Of a stretch of DNA of 64,000 bases, positions 16,892 to 26,731 are shown one piece after another; position 1 is the stretch's first letter; every line of letters starts with the position of its first letter. This stretch comes from Ruminococcus sp. (GTDB lineage: Bacteria > Bacillota > Clostridia > Oscillospirales > Ruminococcaceae). Location: NCBI GenBank assembly GCA_017472145.1, contig JAFUQX010000025.1:1-64000 (forward strand). Direction: 5' to 3'. The position numbers and the translations under genes were made by a program. Below the pieces are notes generated by a model, which was given only the letters and a program-made list of their open reading frames with translations, did not search any database and was not told where the DNA came from.

Positions 16892-17477
16892 CTGTATTTC
16901 TCTCCTTCAAATAGGCCTGAAACAGCCGCAGGGCCTTTCCTCTGTGGCTGATTCTGTTTTTTTCTTCGTCTGTCATTTCGGCCAGTGTCTTGTCTCCGCT
17001 GCAAAAAACCGGATCGTAGCCGAAGCCGTTTGAACCCTTCGGCTCTGTGCCGATGAAGCCTTCACAGCTGCCTGTGAAAAAATGCTTGTCTCCGTTTTCA
17101 TCAAGGTAGCAGATCTCACAGAGAAAACGGGCTGTGCGCTGCTCTGCCGGAACATTCTTCAGCTCACAGAGCAGCTTCTGACACCGCTCCTCATCGGTGG
17201 CATTTTCCCCGGCGTAGCGGTGGGAATAGACGCCCGGTGCACCATTCAGTGCATCCACAGCCAGACCGCTGTCATCGGCGATCACCGGAACACCCAGCCG
17301 CTCATAGACCGCTCTGGCTTTCAGCTCGGCATTTTCCGCAAAGGTCGTGCCGTTTTCCTCTACCTCAAAGTCTGCGCCGGCCTCTTTCTGGGAGATGACC
17401 TCCATGCCAAAGGGCGCAAGGATCTGCTGCATCTCACGGATCTTATTCTTATTATTGGAAGCAAGGATCACCTTCAT
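16878..17477 (-). CDS. rdgB: XTP/dITP diphosphatase (RdgB/HAM1 family)
   Basis: A 199-residue house-cleaning enzyme that hydrolyses non-canonical purine triphosphates to monophosphates. Motifs: ASNNKNKIREM at the start, VIADDSGLAVDALNGAPGVY in the middle, GSNGFGYDPVF and ISHRGKAL near the end. The ATG at 17477 overlaps the ftsY stop by one base and has AGGAGG ten bases upstream; a GTG one codon earlier is the alternative. It belongs to the ftsY-rdgB-yhbY-nadD chain of overlapping genes. Confidence 0.95.
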   Translation of the reverse strand: MKVILASNNKNKIREMQQILAPFGMEVISQKEAGADFEVEENGTTFAENAELKARAVYERLGVPVIADDSGLAVDALNGAPGVYSHRYAGENATDEERCQKLLCELKNVPAEQRTARFLCEICYLDENGDKHFFTGSCEGFIGTEPKGSNGFGYDPVFCSGDKTLAEMTDEEKNRISHRGKALRLFQAYLKERNTDVDK

Positions 17478-18973
17478 CACACACGCTCCTCCTTTTCAAA
17501 GAGGGCATCCACGAAGTCCTTTGCATGGAAGGGCTGGAGATCATCGATCTTCTCGCCCACGCCGATGAGCTTCACCGGAATATCCAGCTCGTTCTTGATG
17601 GAAACGATGATACCGCCCTTGGCCGTACCGTCCAGCTTGGTCAGCACAATACCGCTGATGTCCGCTACCTCCTTAAAGAGTCTTGCCTGATTGACTGCAT
17701 TCTGACCGGTGGTTGCATCCAGGACCAGCAGCGTCTCTACTGAGCAGCCCTCGGCCCGGCTGGCGATGATCCGATTGATCTTGGCCAGCTCCTGCATGAG
17801 ATTCTTCTTGTTATGCAGACGGCCGGCGGTATCGCAGATGAGCACATCGCAGCCTCTGGCCTTGGCTGCATCGATAGCATCATACACAACGGCGCCTGGG
17901 TCAGAGCCTTCTGCATGCTTTACCAGCTCCACGCCGGAGCGGTTTGTCCACACCTCAAGCTGATCGATCGCTGCTGCACGGAAGGTGTCGGCCGCTGCAA
18001 CGATGACCTTTTTGCCCTCGTCCTTCAGCTGACGGCAGAGCTTGCCGATCGTGGTGGTCTTGCCGGCGCCGTTTACACCGATCACCACGATGACGGAGGG
18101 CTTGGTATCCAGCTTCAGTTCCTGATCCTCACCCAGCATTTCGCTGATGATCTCCTGGATCAGCGTCATGATCTCCTTCGGGTCGGTAATACCGCGCTCC
18201 TTGATGCGCTTACGCAGGGCATTACAGATGGTTTCAGAGGTCTCCACGCCCATGTCGCCCATGATCATGGTCTCCTCCAGCTCATCGAACAGCTCCTCAT
18301 CGATCTTGGTAAAGCTTCCCAGAACGCCCTGAATTTTGGACATCATGGATTCCTTGGTCTTGCGCAGGCCTTCACGGATCTTGGCAAAGATGCCCTTCTT
18401 CTCCTGCTTGACCGGCTCCTCCTCAGAATCCGCTTCCTCCTCCGGTTCGTCCTCGGAGTCTGCTTCCGTCTCGTCAGAGGAGCATGCAGCCTCCTCCGTC
18501 ACTGTGTCTGTTTCTTTCTCCGTCTCTGTCTCCTCAGCTGCTTCGGTATAGGCTTCTTCCTCAGAAGCGTCCTCCTCTGCTGTCTCCTCCGATTCTGTTA
18601 CAGGATTTTCGGACGCATACTCGTCCTCATCCTCCTCCTCATCGTCCAGCGTTTCCAGCTCCTCTACATCCTGGGAGAGAGAAGCCAGCTGGGCCGCCTG
18701 AGCAGCCAGTGCTCTGGCCTGGGCCATTTCCTGCTCTGCGGCGACCTCCGCCTCGGCCCGGCGGCGCTCCTCCTCCTCACGGACCGAACGTTCCCGCTCG
18801 GAAACGGCCTGGGTGATATCATCCAGAGGCTCATTCTGCTCCTCAAGGACTTCCACCGCTTCCTCCGCAGCCGCCTGGATCTCATCGATCTCGTTCTGCT
18901 CATCGGTCTGCTTCCAGCGGCTGAAAAAGCCCTTCTTTTTCTTATCCTTATCCTTCTTTCCGAAAAAAGCCAT
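17477..18973 (-). CDS. ftsY: signal recognition particle receptor FtsY
   Basis: A 498-residue SRP receptor, which docks ribosome-nascent chain complexes at the membrane. Residues 1-195 are a strongly acidic, Glu/Ala-rich A region with a coiled-coil look, longer than in Bacillus. The NG GTPase domain follows, with VIGVNGAGKTTTIGKL (P-loop), DTFRAAAIDQL, CDTAGRLHNK and LTKLDGTAKGG. It is downstream of smc by 23 bases, the classic rnc-smc-ftsY order of Firmicutes. Confidence 0.96.
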   Translation of the reverse strand: MAFFGKKDKDKKKKGFFSRWKQTDEQNEIDEIQAAAEEAVEVLEEQNEPLDDITQAVSERERSVREEEERRRAEAEVAAEQEMAQARALAAQAAQLASLSQDVEELETLDDEEEDEDEYASENPVTESEETAEEDASEEEAYTEAAEETETEKETDTVTEEAACSSDETEADSEDEPEEEADSEEEPVKQEKKGIFAKIREGLRKTKESMMSKIQGVLGSFTKIDEELFDELEETMIMGDMGVETSETICNALRKRIKERGITDPKEIMTLIQEIISEMLGEDQELKLDTKPSVIVVIGVNGAGKTTTIGKLCRQLKDEGKKVIVAAADTFRAAAIDQLEVWTNRSGVELVKHAEGSDPGAVVYDAIDAAKARGCDVLICDTAGRLHNKKNLMQELAKINRIIASRAEGCSVETLLVLDATTGQNAVNQARLFKEVADISGIVLTKLDGTAKGGIIVSIKNELDIPVKLIGVGEKIDDLQPFHAKDFVDALFEKEERV

Positions 18974-18996
18974 GACTATGCACCTTTCCTTTCCTG

Positions 18997-21900
18997 TCAG
19001 ACTCCGGCCGAGCCAGCGCCTGCTGTTTCTGCTTCAAACTCCTCCTGCTCCATACGCAGCAGCTTTGAAACGCCATTATCCTGCATGGTTACACCGTACA
19101 GCACCTTGGCTTCTTCCATGGCGCTTCGTCTGTGGGTAACCAGAATAAACTGGGTGGTCTTTGTAAAATGATGGAGATACTGTGCATATTTCCGCACATT
19201 GCCCTCGTCCAGCGCCGCATCGATCTCGTCCAGAATGCAGAACGGAGACGGATGCAGCCGGAGAATCGCAAAATAAATGGCAATCGCCACAAAGGACTGC
19301 TCGCCGCCCGAAAGGGAGATCAGATTCTTGATGACCTTTCCCGGCGGTGCAACACGGATCTCAATGCCGGATTCCAGCACATTGTCCGGGTCGGACAGCT
19401 CCAGATTGGCTTCTCCTCCGCCGAACAGATCACAGAAGATCTCCTTGAAATTCTTGTTGATTTCCGCAAAGCTCTCCGCAAAGATCCGCTGCATCTCCTC
19501 TGTCAGGCTGTCGATCAGCTCCTCCAGCTCCTTCTTGGCCTTTTCTGCATCCTTCATCTGTGCAGTCAGGAAGCGCCACCTCCGGGAGACATCGTCATAC
19601 TCCTCAATGGCCGCCACATTGACGCTGCCCAGCCCGCGGATCTTCCCCTTAAGAGCGGACAGCTCACGCTGAGCGGCGGTCAGATCCTCCAGAGGCTCTG
19701 CGATCTTCATCGCCTCGGTGCGGGTCAGCTCATACTGCTCCAGAAGCCGGTTGATCAGGCTGTCATACTCGTTCTGGACGGAAATTTTCCGCTCCTCCAG
19801 ACGAGTGACTGTTCCTGCATATTTCTCCTTGGCGGCATTGGTTTCCTTCATGCCCTCCTGAAGCTGACGGATCTGCTGATCCTGTGTATCGTGAACGGTC
19901 CTCCAATGGGTCACATTCTCCTGCGCCCTGGTGCGTTTTTCCTCCAGCTGACGGATGGAGAGCCGTGTCTGCTCCCCTTCCTTCTTCTTGTCTGCGATCA
20001 GCCTGTAAGTATCCTGAAGCTCACTGCGGATACGCAGGGCATTTTCCTTGGCATTCTGCTGCTGGCTCTGCGCATTCTCCAGCTCACGCTGCAAGGTGTC
20101 CATATCCTTTTCCAGCGCCGCTGTCTGGATCCGCATCTGTGCACGGCGTTCGGCCAGTGCACTCTGCTCCGCTCTCAGACTGTCACGCTCGCCCTGGGCC
20201 TGTTCCATTTCAGACTGGGTCTGCTTTACCTGCCCCTCGATTTCACGGAGGGCTTTCTGCGTCTGTGCAAGCGCTGCCTTGGCCTGCTCTGCACGTTCCT
20301 GAATGGATTGCTGCTCCTTGTGCAGCTCCTGGCTTCGGGTATGAGTCTGATCCAGAAGATACCGCTGCTTTTCATATTCTGCGCTGGCCTGCATCTGTGC
20401 AGACTCAGCCGCCGCACATTCCCGGCGCATGGCCTCGATGGCCGCCTGCATTTCCGCTGTCTGGGCTTCTGCCGCAGAAAGCTTTTCTGCATTTTCCTGC
20501 TCACGCTGTCTGAGAGAAGCGATCTCCTGCTTCAGAGCGGATATTTCAGTCTTTCGGGTGATCATGCCGCCGCTTTTCTGAGCCGAACCGCCTGTAAACG
20601 AACCGCCGGCATTGACGACTTGTCCATCCAGCGTCACGATCCGGAAACGATAGCCGTACTTCTTTGCAATATCGGAAGCATAATCCAGATTTTCTGCTAC
20701 CACAATTCTTCCCAGAAGAGAGCGGACAATACCCTCATGCACCGGATCATACCGCACCAGATTGCAGGCATAGTCCACAAATCCCATCTCCTGCTCCAGT
20801 CCGTTCTCCTGAAGGGTCTTTCCCCTTACGGAGGTTACCGGAAGGAAGGTCGCCCGTCCTGCACGATGCTGGGCCAGAAAGCGGATCCACTTCTTGGCAG
20901 CCGCTTCATCCTCCACAATGAGATTCTGCATGGAGCCGCCCAGCGCCGTTTCAATGGCCAGGCCGCAGCGCTTGTCCGTTTCGATACACTGGGCCACGGT
21001 GCCATGCACGCCGGAGGGGCTTCCGCCCTCGGCTCGGAGAATGGCCTTGACACTTCCGGCAAAGCCCTCCATGTTCTGCTCCATGTCACTGAGCAGCTTC
21101 TGCCGCTGCTGCTTTTCACGGATGGAAAAAGCGATCTGATTGCGCTCGGCCCTCAGGGCTTCTGCCTGCTGAAGCGCACTGCCGCAGGCCTTTTCCTCCT
21201 CCGTCATCTGGTTTCTGAGATCGGCAAAGGCCTCCTGAGCCTGATTGAGCTTCTCCTTCCACTGCTGCGTCTCGTTCGCCTGAGCCTGCTGCTCCTGCAT
21301 CACAGCCGCCAGACGCATACTGCACCCGGTGAGCTGTGCGGCATATTCCTCCTGCTGCCGGATGAGATTTTCACTCTGCACACGGCACTCACCCTGTCTG
21401 ACATAGAGATTCTGAAGCTGAATGCCTGTTTCATCAAAGCCGGCTCCCAATGCGGCCGCCTTTTCCTCCAGCCGTTCCCAGTCGTGCTGAACCTGCTCCG
21501 ATTCCACTCGAAGCGTGATTCCCTGGTGATGGAGCACCTCCTCCTTTTCCAGAAGCTGCTGCACATATTTTCCTGCGGTATCGGACTGTCCGGAAAGTTC
21601 CTTGGCCTGCTGCTCCAGTCCGCCTACACGCTGCAGGGCATGCTGCACATCATTCTCACAAACCGCAAGCGCTGCCTGAAGCTGGGCGGTTTGCTCCTCC
21701 GCCTGCCGGATCTCCTCCCGCAGGGCTTCTGTTTTCATGCTGCTTTCCTGCAAGCGGCGATAGCCCTCCTGCACCTGGGATTCCGCCGATTCAAGGTCTC
21801 TTTCGATGTTACTGTATTCAGCCCTGGCCTGCAAAAGCTCATCCGCAAGCGTATCCAGCTTCTGTCTCAGAGTCTGAGACTGCTGCACCCAGAGGGAGAC

Positions 21901-22581
21901 CTCCAGCTTCTTCTGCTCCTCAGCCAGAACGAGAAACTTCTTTGCCTTTTCCGCCTGAATCCGGAGCGGCTCTACACGTCCCTCCAGCTCTGCGGCAATA
22001 TCACGCAGACGGGACAGGTTTTCCTCTGCGCTGGCAAGTCTTCGCTGGGCCTCCTCCTTCTTATAACGGAACTTGGAAACACCGGCGGCCTCCTCGAAAA
22101 TATCACGGCGGTCCGTGCTCTTGGCACTGACGATCTCCGCAATGCGTCCCTGTCCGATGATAGAATAGCCGTCCCGTCCCATACCGGTATCCATAAACAG
22201 CTCGTTGACATCCTTCAGGCGAACCGACTTTCCGTTGATACGATATTCGCTCTCACCGCTGCGGTAAAGCTTTCGGGTCACGCTGACTTCCTCGCCGTAG
22301 GTATCTCCCAGAATGCCGGAATGGTTGTCGATATTCAGAGTAACCGCCGCAAAGCCAGTCGGTCTCCGCTGCTTGGTACCGGAAAAAATAACATCCTCCA
22401 TCTTGTTGCCGCGCAGTGTCTTGGTGGACTGCTCGCCCAAAACCCATCGCACTGCATCGCCGATATTACTCTTTCCGCTGCCGTTCGGTCCCACGACGGC
22501 CGTCAGTCCGGCGTCAAAGGTCAGCTTGATTTTATCCGGAAAGGACTTAAAGCCCTGTAATTCAAGTGATTTTAAATACAT
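18997..22581 (-). CDS. smc: chromosome segregation ATPase SMC
   Basis: A 1194-residue SMC protein, the core of condensin. Walker A is GPNGSGKS at residues 31-38, then a Gln/Glu-rich coiled coil, a central hinge (about residues 505-680, with GGSFTGGSAQKSGG), the second coiled coil, and the C-terminal signature LSGGEQSFVAIA with Walker B CILDEIDAALDEGN. The start at 22581 (MYLKSLELQGFKSF) matches the family and has GAGAGG upstream; a longer reading from 22671 lies inside the radical SAM gene and is rejected. The two genes overlap by 20 bases. Confidence 0.96.
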   Translation of the reverse strand: MYLKSLELQGFKSFPDKIKLTFDAGLTAVVGPNGSGKSNIGDAVRWVLGEQSTKTLRGNKMEDVIFSGTKQRRPTGFAAVTLNIDNHSGILGDTYGEEVSVTRKLYRSGESEYRINGKSVRLKDVNELFMDTGMGRDGYSIIGQGRIAEIVSAKSTDRRDIFEEAAGVSKFRYKKEEAQRRLASAEENLSRLRDIAAELEGRVEPLRIQAEKAKKFLVLAEEQKKLEVSLWVQQSQTLRQKLDTLADELLQARAEYSNIERDLESAESQVQEGYRRLQESSMKTEALREEIRQAEEQTAQLQAALAVCENDVQHALQRVGGLEQQAKELSGQSDTAGKYVQQLLEKEEVLHHQGITLRVESEQVQHDWERLEEKAAALGAGFDETGIQLQNLYVRQGECRVQSENLIRQQEEYAAQLTGCSMRLAAVMQEQQAQANETQQWKEKLNQAQEAFADLRNQMTEEEKACGSALQQAEALRAERNQIAFSIREKQQRQKLLSDMEQNMEGFAGSVKAILRAEGGSPSGVHGTVAQCIETDKRCGLAIETALGGSMQNLIVEDEAAAKKWIRFLAQHRAGRATFLPVTSVRGKTLQENGLEQEMGFVDYACNLVRYDPVHEGIVRSLLGRIVVAENLDYASDIAKKYGYRFRIVTLDGQVVNAGGSFTGGSAQKSGGMITRKTEISALKQEIASLRQREQENAEKLSAAEAQTAEMQAAIEAMRRECAAAESAQMQASAEYEKQRYLLDQTHTRSQELHKEQQSIQERAEQAKAALAQTQKALREIEGQVKQTQSEMEQAQGERDSLRAEQSALAERRAQMRIQTAALEKDMDTLQRELENAQSQQQNAKENALRIRSELQDTYRLIADKKKEGEQTRLSIRQLEEKRTRAQENVTHWRTVHDTQDQQIRQLQEGMKETNAAKEKYAGTVTRLEERKISVQNEYDSLINRLLEQYELTRTEAMKIAEPLEDLTAAQRELSALKGKIRGLGSVNVAAIEEYDDVSRRWRFLTAQMKDAEKAKKELEELIDSLTEEMQRIFAESFAEINKNFKEIFCDLFGGGEANLELSDPDNVLESGIEIRVAPPGKVIKNLISLSGGEQSFVAIAIYFAILRLHPSPFCILDEIDAALDEGNVRKYAQYLHHFTKTTQFILVTHRRSAMEEAKVLYGVTMQDNGVSKLLRMEQEEFEAETAGAGSAGV

Positions 22582-23704
22582 CGTACACTTCCTCTCCGAT
22601 TCGTATGATCGTCCGTCCGTCCGGGCCGGACACCAGCTGCTGCATATACATCCGCAGCTGTCCCTCTGCAAGGTCAGGGACTTCCCGTATTTTCATCCGG
22701 CATTCTGCTGAGAGATGATTCTGAAAAAGCTCCCTCTCACAGAGCCTGCGTCGGTTTTCCCCTTTGTGTCCGGCTGCTTTTCCGGCGCAGCCCTTTGCCG
22801 TTTCCACAATGAAGGAATACCGGGTGTGTCCATGACCATTCTGAGAAAAGGCCCTGTACTCCGCCGCATATTTTTCCATCCAGCAGATCATGGCTTTGAA
22901 ATACAGCCTGGATTCCGCAAGCTCCCGGAGTGCCGGATGATAGAACCCGGCGATCATTCGTTTTTCCAGATCCTGTTCCACATGCAGTCCGCAGCGAATC
23001 AGCCGGATGCCTTCTTCCCGCAGCCGGCCCATGGCCATCGCCGCAAAATCAAGCATCTCCTCCCACGAGGGCAGCACATAGCGGCCGCTCCGGTATCGCT
23101 CTGCAAGACAGGTTCCCTCCAGAATCACCGTGGGGTACAGCCGCATGGTATCCGGCCGAAGGGCTATACAGTCCTCCAGCGTCCTGCGCTCCTCCTCCGG
23201 TGTACTGCCGTACAGACCATACATCATCTGCAAGCCCAGTGAAAAGCCTTGTCTCCGGATACACACAGCAGCCTCCCGGACATCCTGCGCCGTGTGGCCG
23301 CGCTGATTCATCTCCAGAACCCTGTCGGACATACTCTGCGCACCCAGCTCAACAGCAGTAACGCCATATTCCTTCAGAATACACAGGATCTCCTCCGGCA
23401 CAGCATCGGGTCTTGTGGAGATCCGGATTCCGGAAAGGCCGCCTTCTCCCAGAAAGGGCTGCACCGCTTTCAGATAGGCCAGCATCTGCTCCCTTGGAAT
23501 GGCTGTGAAACTGCCGCCGAAAAAAGCGATCTCCGTATTCTGCCCATCGCCGCCGGATGCAAGATATTCTCTGCACGACTCTGCGATCTCCTCCGGAGCT
23601 GGAGCTTTTGCTGCACCGCTGATGGCTCTCTGGTCACAGAAGCTGCATTGATTGGGACATCCCAGATGGGGAATGAAGAACGCCAGATTACAGTGCCGTT
23701 TCAT
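22562..23704 (-). CDS. Elp3-like radical SAM protein without acetyltransferase domain
   Basis: A 380-residue radical SAM protein with the cluster motif Cys16-x3-Cys20-x2-Cys23 (CPNQCSFC) and an AFFGGSFTAIP segment typical of the Elp3/TIGR01212-like group. It lacks the GNAT acetyltransferase domain of full Elp3. In clostridia a protein of this type is often encoded between rnc and smc, sometimes named 'elongator complex protein 3'. By similarity it may modify tRNA, but substrate and reaction are not established. It overlaps rnc by 17 bases and smc by 20 bases. Confidence 0.82.
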   Translation of the reverse strand: MKRHCNLAFFIPHLGCPNQCSFCDQRAISGAAKAPAPEEIAESCREYLASGGDGQNTEIAFFGGSFTAIPREQMLAYLKAVQPFLGEGGLSGIRISTRPDAVPEEILCILKEYGVTAVELGAQSMSDRVLEMNQRGHTAQDVREAAVCIRRQGFSLGLQMMYGLYGSTPEEERRTLEDCIALRPDTMRLYPTVILEGTCLAERYRSGRYVLPSWEEMLDFAAMAMGRLREEGIRLIRCGLHVEQDLEKRMIAGFYHPALRELAESRLYFKAMICWMEKYAAEYRAFSQNGHGHTRYSFIVETAKGCAGKAAGHKGENRRRLCERELFQNHLSAECRMKIREVPDLAEGQLRMYMQQLVSGPDGRTIIRIGEEVYDVFKIT

Positions 23705-24428
23705 ATCCCATCAGCGCCAGTGCTTCCTTGGCGGCCATCTGCTCCGCAGATTTTTTGCTCTTTCCTGTGCCTGTGCCGATGACATTGGAATTCAGACACA
23801 CCTGCACGGTAAAGGCCTTGTCATGATCCGGGCCGCTCTCTCCGGCCAGAACATATTCTACCTTTTCCTCCGGATTCTTCTGGATAATTTCCTGAAGCAC
23901 CGTCTTGTAGTCCCGGAAGCCCAGATTGCCGCTTTTTTCTGCATGCTTCGGAACAAACCGCAGCACATGCTTTGCCGCCGGCTCCATGCCGCCGTCCAAA
24001 TAGATCGCTGCAATCACAGCCTCAAAGGCATCCGCCAGAATGGAAGAGCGCTCCCGGCCGCCGGTGTTTTCCTCACCTTTGCCCAGTAGCAGGAATTCAC
24101 CCAGATGGATCTCCTTTGCAAAAACATGCAGCGCCTTTTCACACACCAGAGAGGCCCGGAGCTTGGTCAGCTCTCCCTCAGGCATGTCCGGATAGTGGGA
24201 AAACAGATAGTCCGAAACGATAATGGACAGCACGCTGTCTCCCAGAAACTCCAGACGTTCGTTGCTGCACCGGCACTTTTTCTTCTCATTGGCATAGGAG
24301 GAATGAGAAAGGGCCTCCATCAGCAGCTGCTGGTTTTTAAAATGATAATCGATATACGCTTCAAAACGACTCAGGTCGTCCCGTTCTGTATGCTCCATGG
24401 ATTTCATCATCCTTTCTTCTGACTGCAT
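23688..24428 (-). CDS. rnc: ribonuclease III
   Basis: An enzyme of up to 246 residues that cuts double-stranded RNA, including rRNA precursors. The signature NERLEFLGDSVLS and a later ILADAFEAVIAAIYLDGG supply the catalytic acidic residues; the C-terminal third is a double-stranded RNA-binding domain ending SKKSAEQMAAKEAL. The start is uncertain: the ATG at 24428 overlaps plsX by 22 bases with a weak site, while ATGs at 24410, 24407 and 24398 lie after AGAAAGG. The shorter starts lose only tail residues. Confidence 0.95.
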   Translation of the reverse strand: MQSEERMMKSMEHTERDDLSRFEAYIDYHFKNQQLLMEALSHSSYANEKKKCRCSNERLEFLGDSVLSIIVSDYLFSHYPDMPEGELTKLRASLVCEKALHVFAKEIHLGEFLLLGKGEENTGGRERSSILADAFEAVIAAIYLDGGMEPAAKHVLRFVPKHAEKSGNLGFRDYKTVLQEIIQKNPEEKVEYVLAGESGPDHDKAFTVQVCLNSNVIGTGTGKSKKSAEQMAAKEALALMGYETAL

Positions 24429-25402
24429 ACGGAATCCGATATTGCTGCAATCATATTTCCGCTGACACAGTTCTTCGCCTGACGGATCGCATTAAAGAAG
24501 GCCAGCGCATCGGAGCTTCCGTGGGCCTTGATGACAGGCCTGGATGCACCCAGCATCAGTGCACCGCCTACGGACTTATAGTCCAGCTGTCTGGTCATGG
24601 TCTTCAGACGGCCCATTACCATCATGGCTGCCAGCTTGCCTGCTCCGGCAAAAATATTGTTCTTAAGCTGATTGGCAAAGAATTTACCCATACCCTCATA
24701 TAATTTCAGAGCAACATTTCCGGTAAAGCCATCGGCTACAACCACGTCTGCATTGCCCTCCGGCAGCTCACGGGCCTCAATATTGCCGCAGAAATTCACC
24801 GGGGCCTCCTGGAGCAGCTTATAGGTCTCCAGCTCCAGATCCCGTCCCTTGGTCTCCTCTGCACCCACATTCAGCAGCTTCACACGGGGCTTGTCGATCC
24901 CCATCACCTTCTGCATATAGGCACTGCCCATAATGGCAAACTGTACCAGCATCTCCGGACGGCAGTCATTATTCGCACCGCCGTCTACCAGAATAAAGGG
25001 CTTCTTGGCTGTAGGCATGACCGGAGCCAGTGCCACACGCTTGATTCCCTTGATACGCTTTACCAGGAAAGTAGAGCCTACCACCAGCGCACCGCTGCTT
25101 CCGGCCGATACAAAGGCGTCGCCCTTTCCGTCGCTGAGGGCCTTCATACCCACCGCCATAGAGCTGTCCTGATGCTCCTTCAGAAGGGACGTGGGTTCCT
25201 CGTGGATATCAAAGGCCTTGGGTGCATGAAGCAGCTCTACGCCGTCCAGAGAGATTTCATGATCCTGTGCGCACTTACGGATCCGCTCCTTATCGCCTAC
25301 GAGCGTGATATGCACGCCCAGCTCACGGGCTGCTCTTGTGCCGCCCTTGATCACCTCCAGCGGTGCGTGATCTCCGCCGAATGCATCTACAATGATATTC
25401 AT
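24407..25402 (-). CDS. plsX: phosphate acyltransferase PlsX
   Basis: A 331-residue enzyme that makes acyl-phosphate from acyl-ACP for phospholipid synthesis at the membrane surface. It begins with the family signature IIVDAFGGDHAPLEVIKG and has VADGFTGNVALKLYEG and GGALMLGASRPVIKAHGSSD. GGAAGG lies upstream of the ATG. The common Firmicute order plsX-(acpP)-rnc is seen here without an acyl carrier protein gene between them, since rnc overlaps its end. Confidence 0.95.
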   Translation of the reverse strand: MNIIVDAFGGDHAPLEVIKGGTRAARELGVHITLVGDKERIRKCAQDHEISLDGVELLHAPKAFDIHEEPTSLLKEHQDSSMAVGMKALSDGKGDAFVSAGSSGALVVGSTFLVKRIKGIKRVALAPVMPTAKKPFILVDGGANNDCRPEMLVQFAIMGSAYMQKVMGIDKPRVKLLNVGAEETKGRDLELETYKLLQEAPVNFCGNIEARELPEGNADVVVADGFTGNVALKLYEGMGKFFANQLKNNIFAGAGKLAAMMVMGRLKTMTRQLDYKSVGGALMLGASRPVIKAHGSSDALAFFNAIRQAKNCVSGNMIAAISDSVCSQKKG

Positions 25403-25408
25403 GTTTCT

Positions 25409-26731
25409 TTATCTTCCTTCCTGCTTAGTCAAATAGGCCTCCAGGGATGCAAGTGCTCTGTCTGCATAGGCCTGATATTTCTCCTTCTTATCCCGGATCC
25501 GCACAGGCAGCTCCGGCAGAATGCCCATATTGCAGCCCATGGGCTGGAAATCAGACACGCCCGGACTGCTGACATAAGCCGCCAGCGCACCCATCATGGT
25601 GTCGATGGGCAGGATCAGCGGCTCTTTTCCGCTGAGCTTTCTTGCCAGATTGCGGCCGGCCAGAATCCCGCTGGCTGCCGATTCGATATATCCCTCTACG
25701 CCGGTGATCTGTCCGGCAAAGAACAGAAGCGGCTCGCTCCGCAGAGAATAGTCTGCCGAAAGCAGACGCGGACTGTCCAGGAACGAATTCCGGTGCATAA
25801 CACCGTACCGCATGAATTCCGCATTCTGAAGGCCGGGAATCATGGAAAAGACTCTTTTCTGCTCCGGAAATTTCAGATTGGTCTGGAAGCCGACCAGATT
25901 AAACAGTGTACCTGTACTGTTTTCCCGGCGAAGCTGTACCACCGCATAGGGGCGGCGTCCGGTGCGCGGGTCTGTCAGTCCCACCGGCTTGAGCGGCCCG
26001 AACCGCATGGTATCCTCTCCACGGGAGGCCAGCACCTCGATGGGCATACAGCCCTCATACACACGGAAGATCTCCTTGTCAAATTCGCTCAGGGGCGCAC
26101 GCTCAGCCTGGATCAGCGCCTGATAGAAGGCCAGGTACTCCTCCTTGTTCATGGGACAATTGATATAATCAGCGTCTCCTCTGTCATAGCGGGACGCAAA
26201 AAAGGTGATGTCATGATCAAGGCTCTCATAGGTCACAATGGGAGCGGCTGCATCAAAAAAGCTCAGTCTCTGACCGCACTTCTCCTCGATGCTCTGTGCA
26301 AGTCCGGCGGCTGTAAGAGGGCCGCTGGCAATAATTGCCGGAGCCTCCGGGAGCGCATTTACCTCCTGGGTGCAGATGGTGATCAGCGGATGGGAGGTGA
26401 TCTTCTCCGTTACAAGATCAGAAAACCGCTCCCGGTCCACCGCCAGCGCACCGCCGGCCGCAACGGAAACCTGCCGTGCACAGGGAATCAACAGAGAGTC
26501 CATGCGTTCCATTTCCGCCTTCAGAAGGCCGGCAGCCGAAGCCAGACGGTCTGCCTTCAGGGAATTGGAGCAGACCAGCTCCGCCAGCCCCTTGTAATGA
26601 TGAGCCGGGGTATACTGCCGGGGCTTCATCTCATATATGGTCACAGGAAAGCCGGCCTCGGCCAGCTGCCAGGCCGCCTCACATCCGGCAAGCCCTCCAC
26701 CTATAACAGAAACTGTCTGCTTATTCGTCAT
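25409..26731 (-). CDS. trmFO: folate-dependent tRNA (uracil-54-C5) methyltransferase TrmFO
   Basis: A 440-residue flavoprotein that methylates U54 of tRNA using methylenetetrahydrofolate, the Gram-positive alternative to TrmA. The FAD motif VIGGGLAGCEAAWQLAEAG is at the N-terminus; CSNSLKADRLASAAGLLKAEM and QITGVEGYIESAASGILAGRN are family hallmarks. The ATG lies 11 bases inside the topA end (overlap), with GGAGG upstream. topA-trmFO is a standard neighbour pair in Firmicutes. Confidence 0.96.
   Translation of the reverse strand: MTNKQTVSVIGGGLAGCEAAWQLAEAGFPVTIYEMKPRQYTPAHHYKGLAELVCSNSLKADRLASAAGLLKAEMERMDSLLIPCARQVSVAAGGALAVDRERFSDLVTEKITSHPLITICTQEVNALPEAPAIIASGPLTAAGLAQSIEEKCGQRLSFFDAAAPIVTYESLDHDITFFASRYDRGDADYINCPMNKEEYLAFYQALIQAERAPLSEFDKEIFRVYEGCMPIEVLASRGEDTMRFGPLKPVGLTDPRTGRRPYAVVQLRRENSTGTLFNLVGFQTNLKFPEQKRVFSMIPGLQNAEFMRYGVMHRNSFLDSPRLLSADYSLRSEPLLFFAGQITGVEGYIESAASGILAGRNLARKLSGKEPLILPIDTMMGALAAYVSSPGVSDFQPMGCNMGILPELPVRIRDKKEKYQAYADRALASLEAYLTKQEGR

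Noticed and set aside
19132..22560. Plus-strand open frame of 1142 codons opposite smc
   Set aside because: Rich in Leu and His as expected from the complement of Gln/Glu-rich coiled-coil codons; no function visible.
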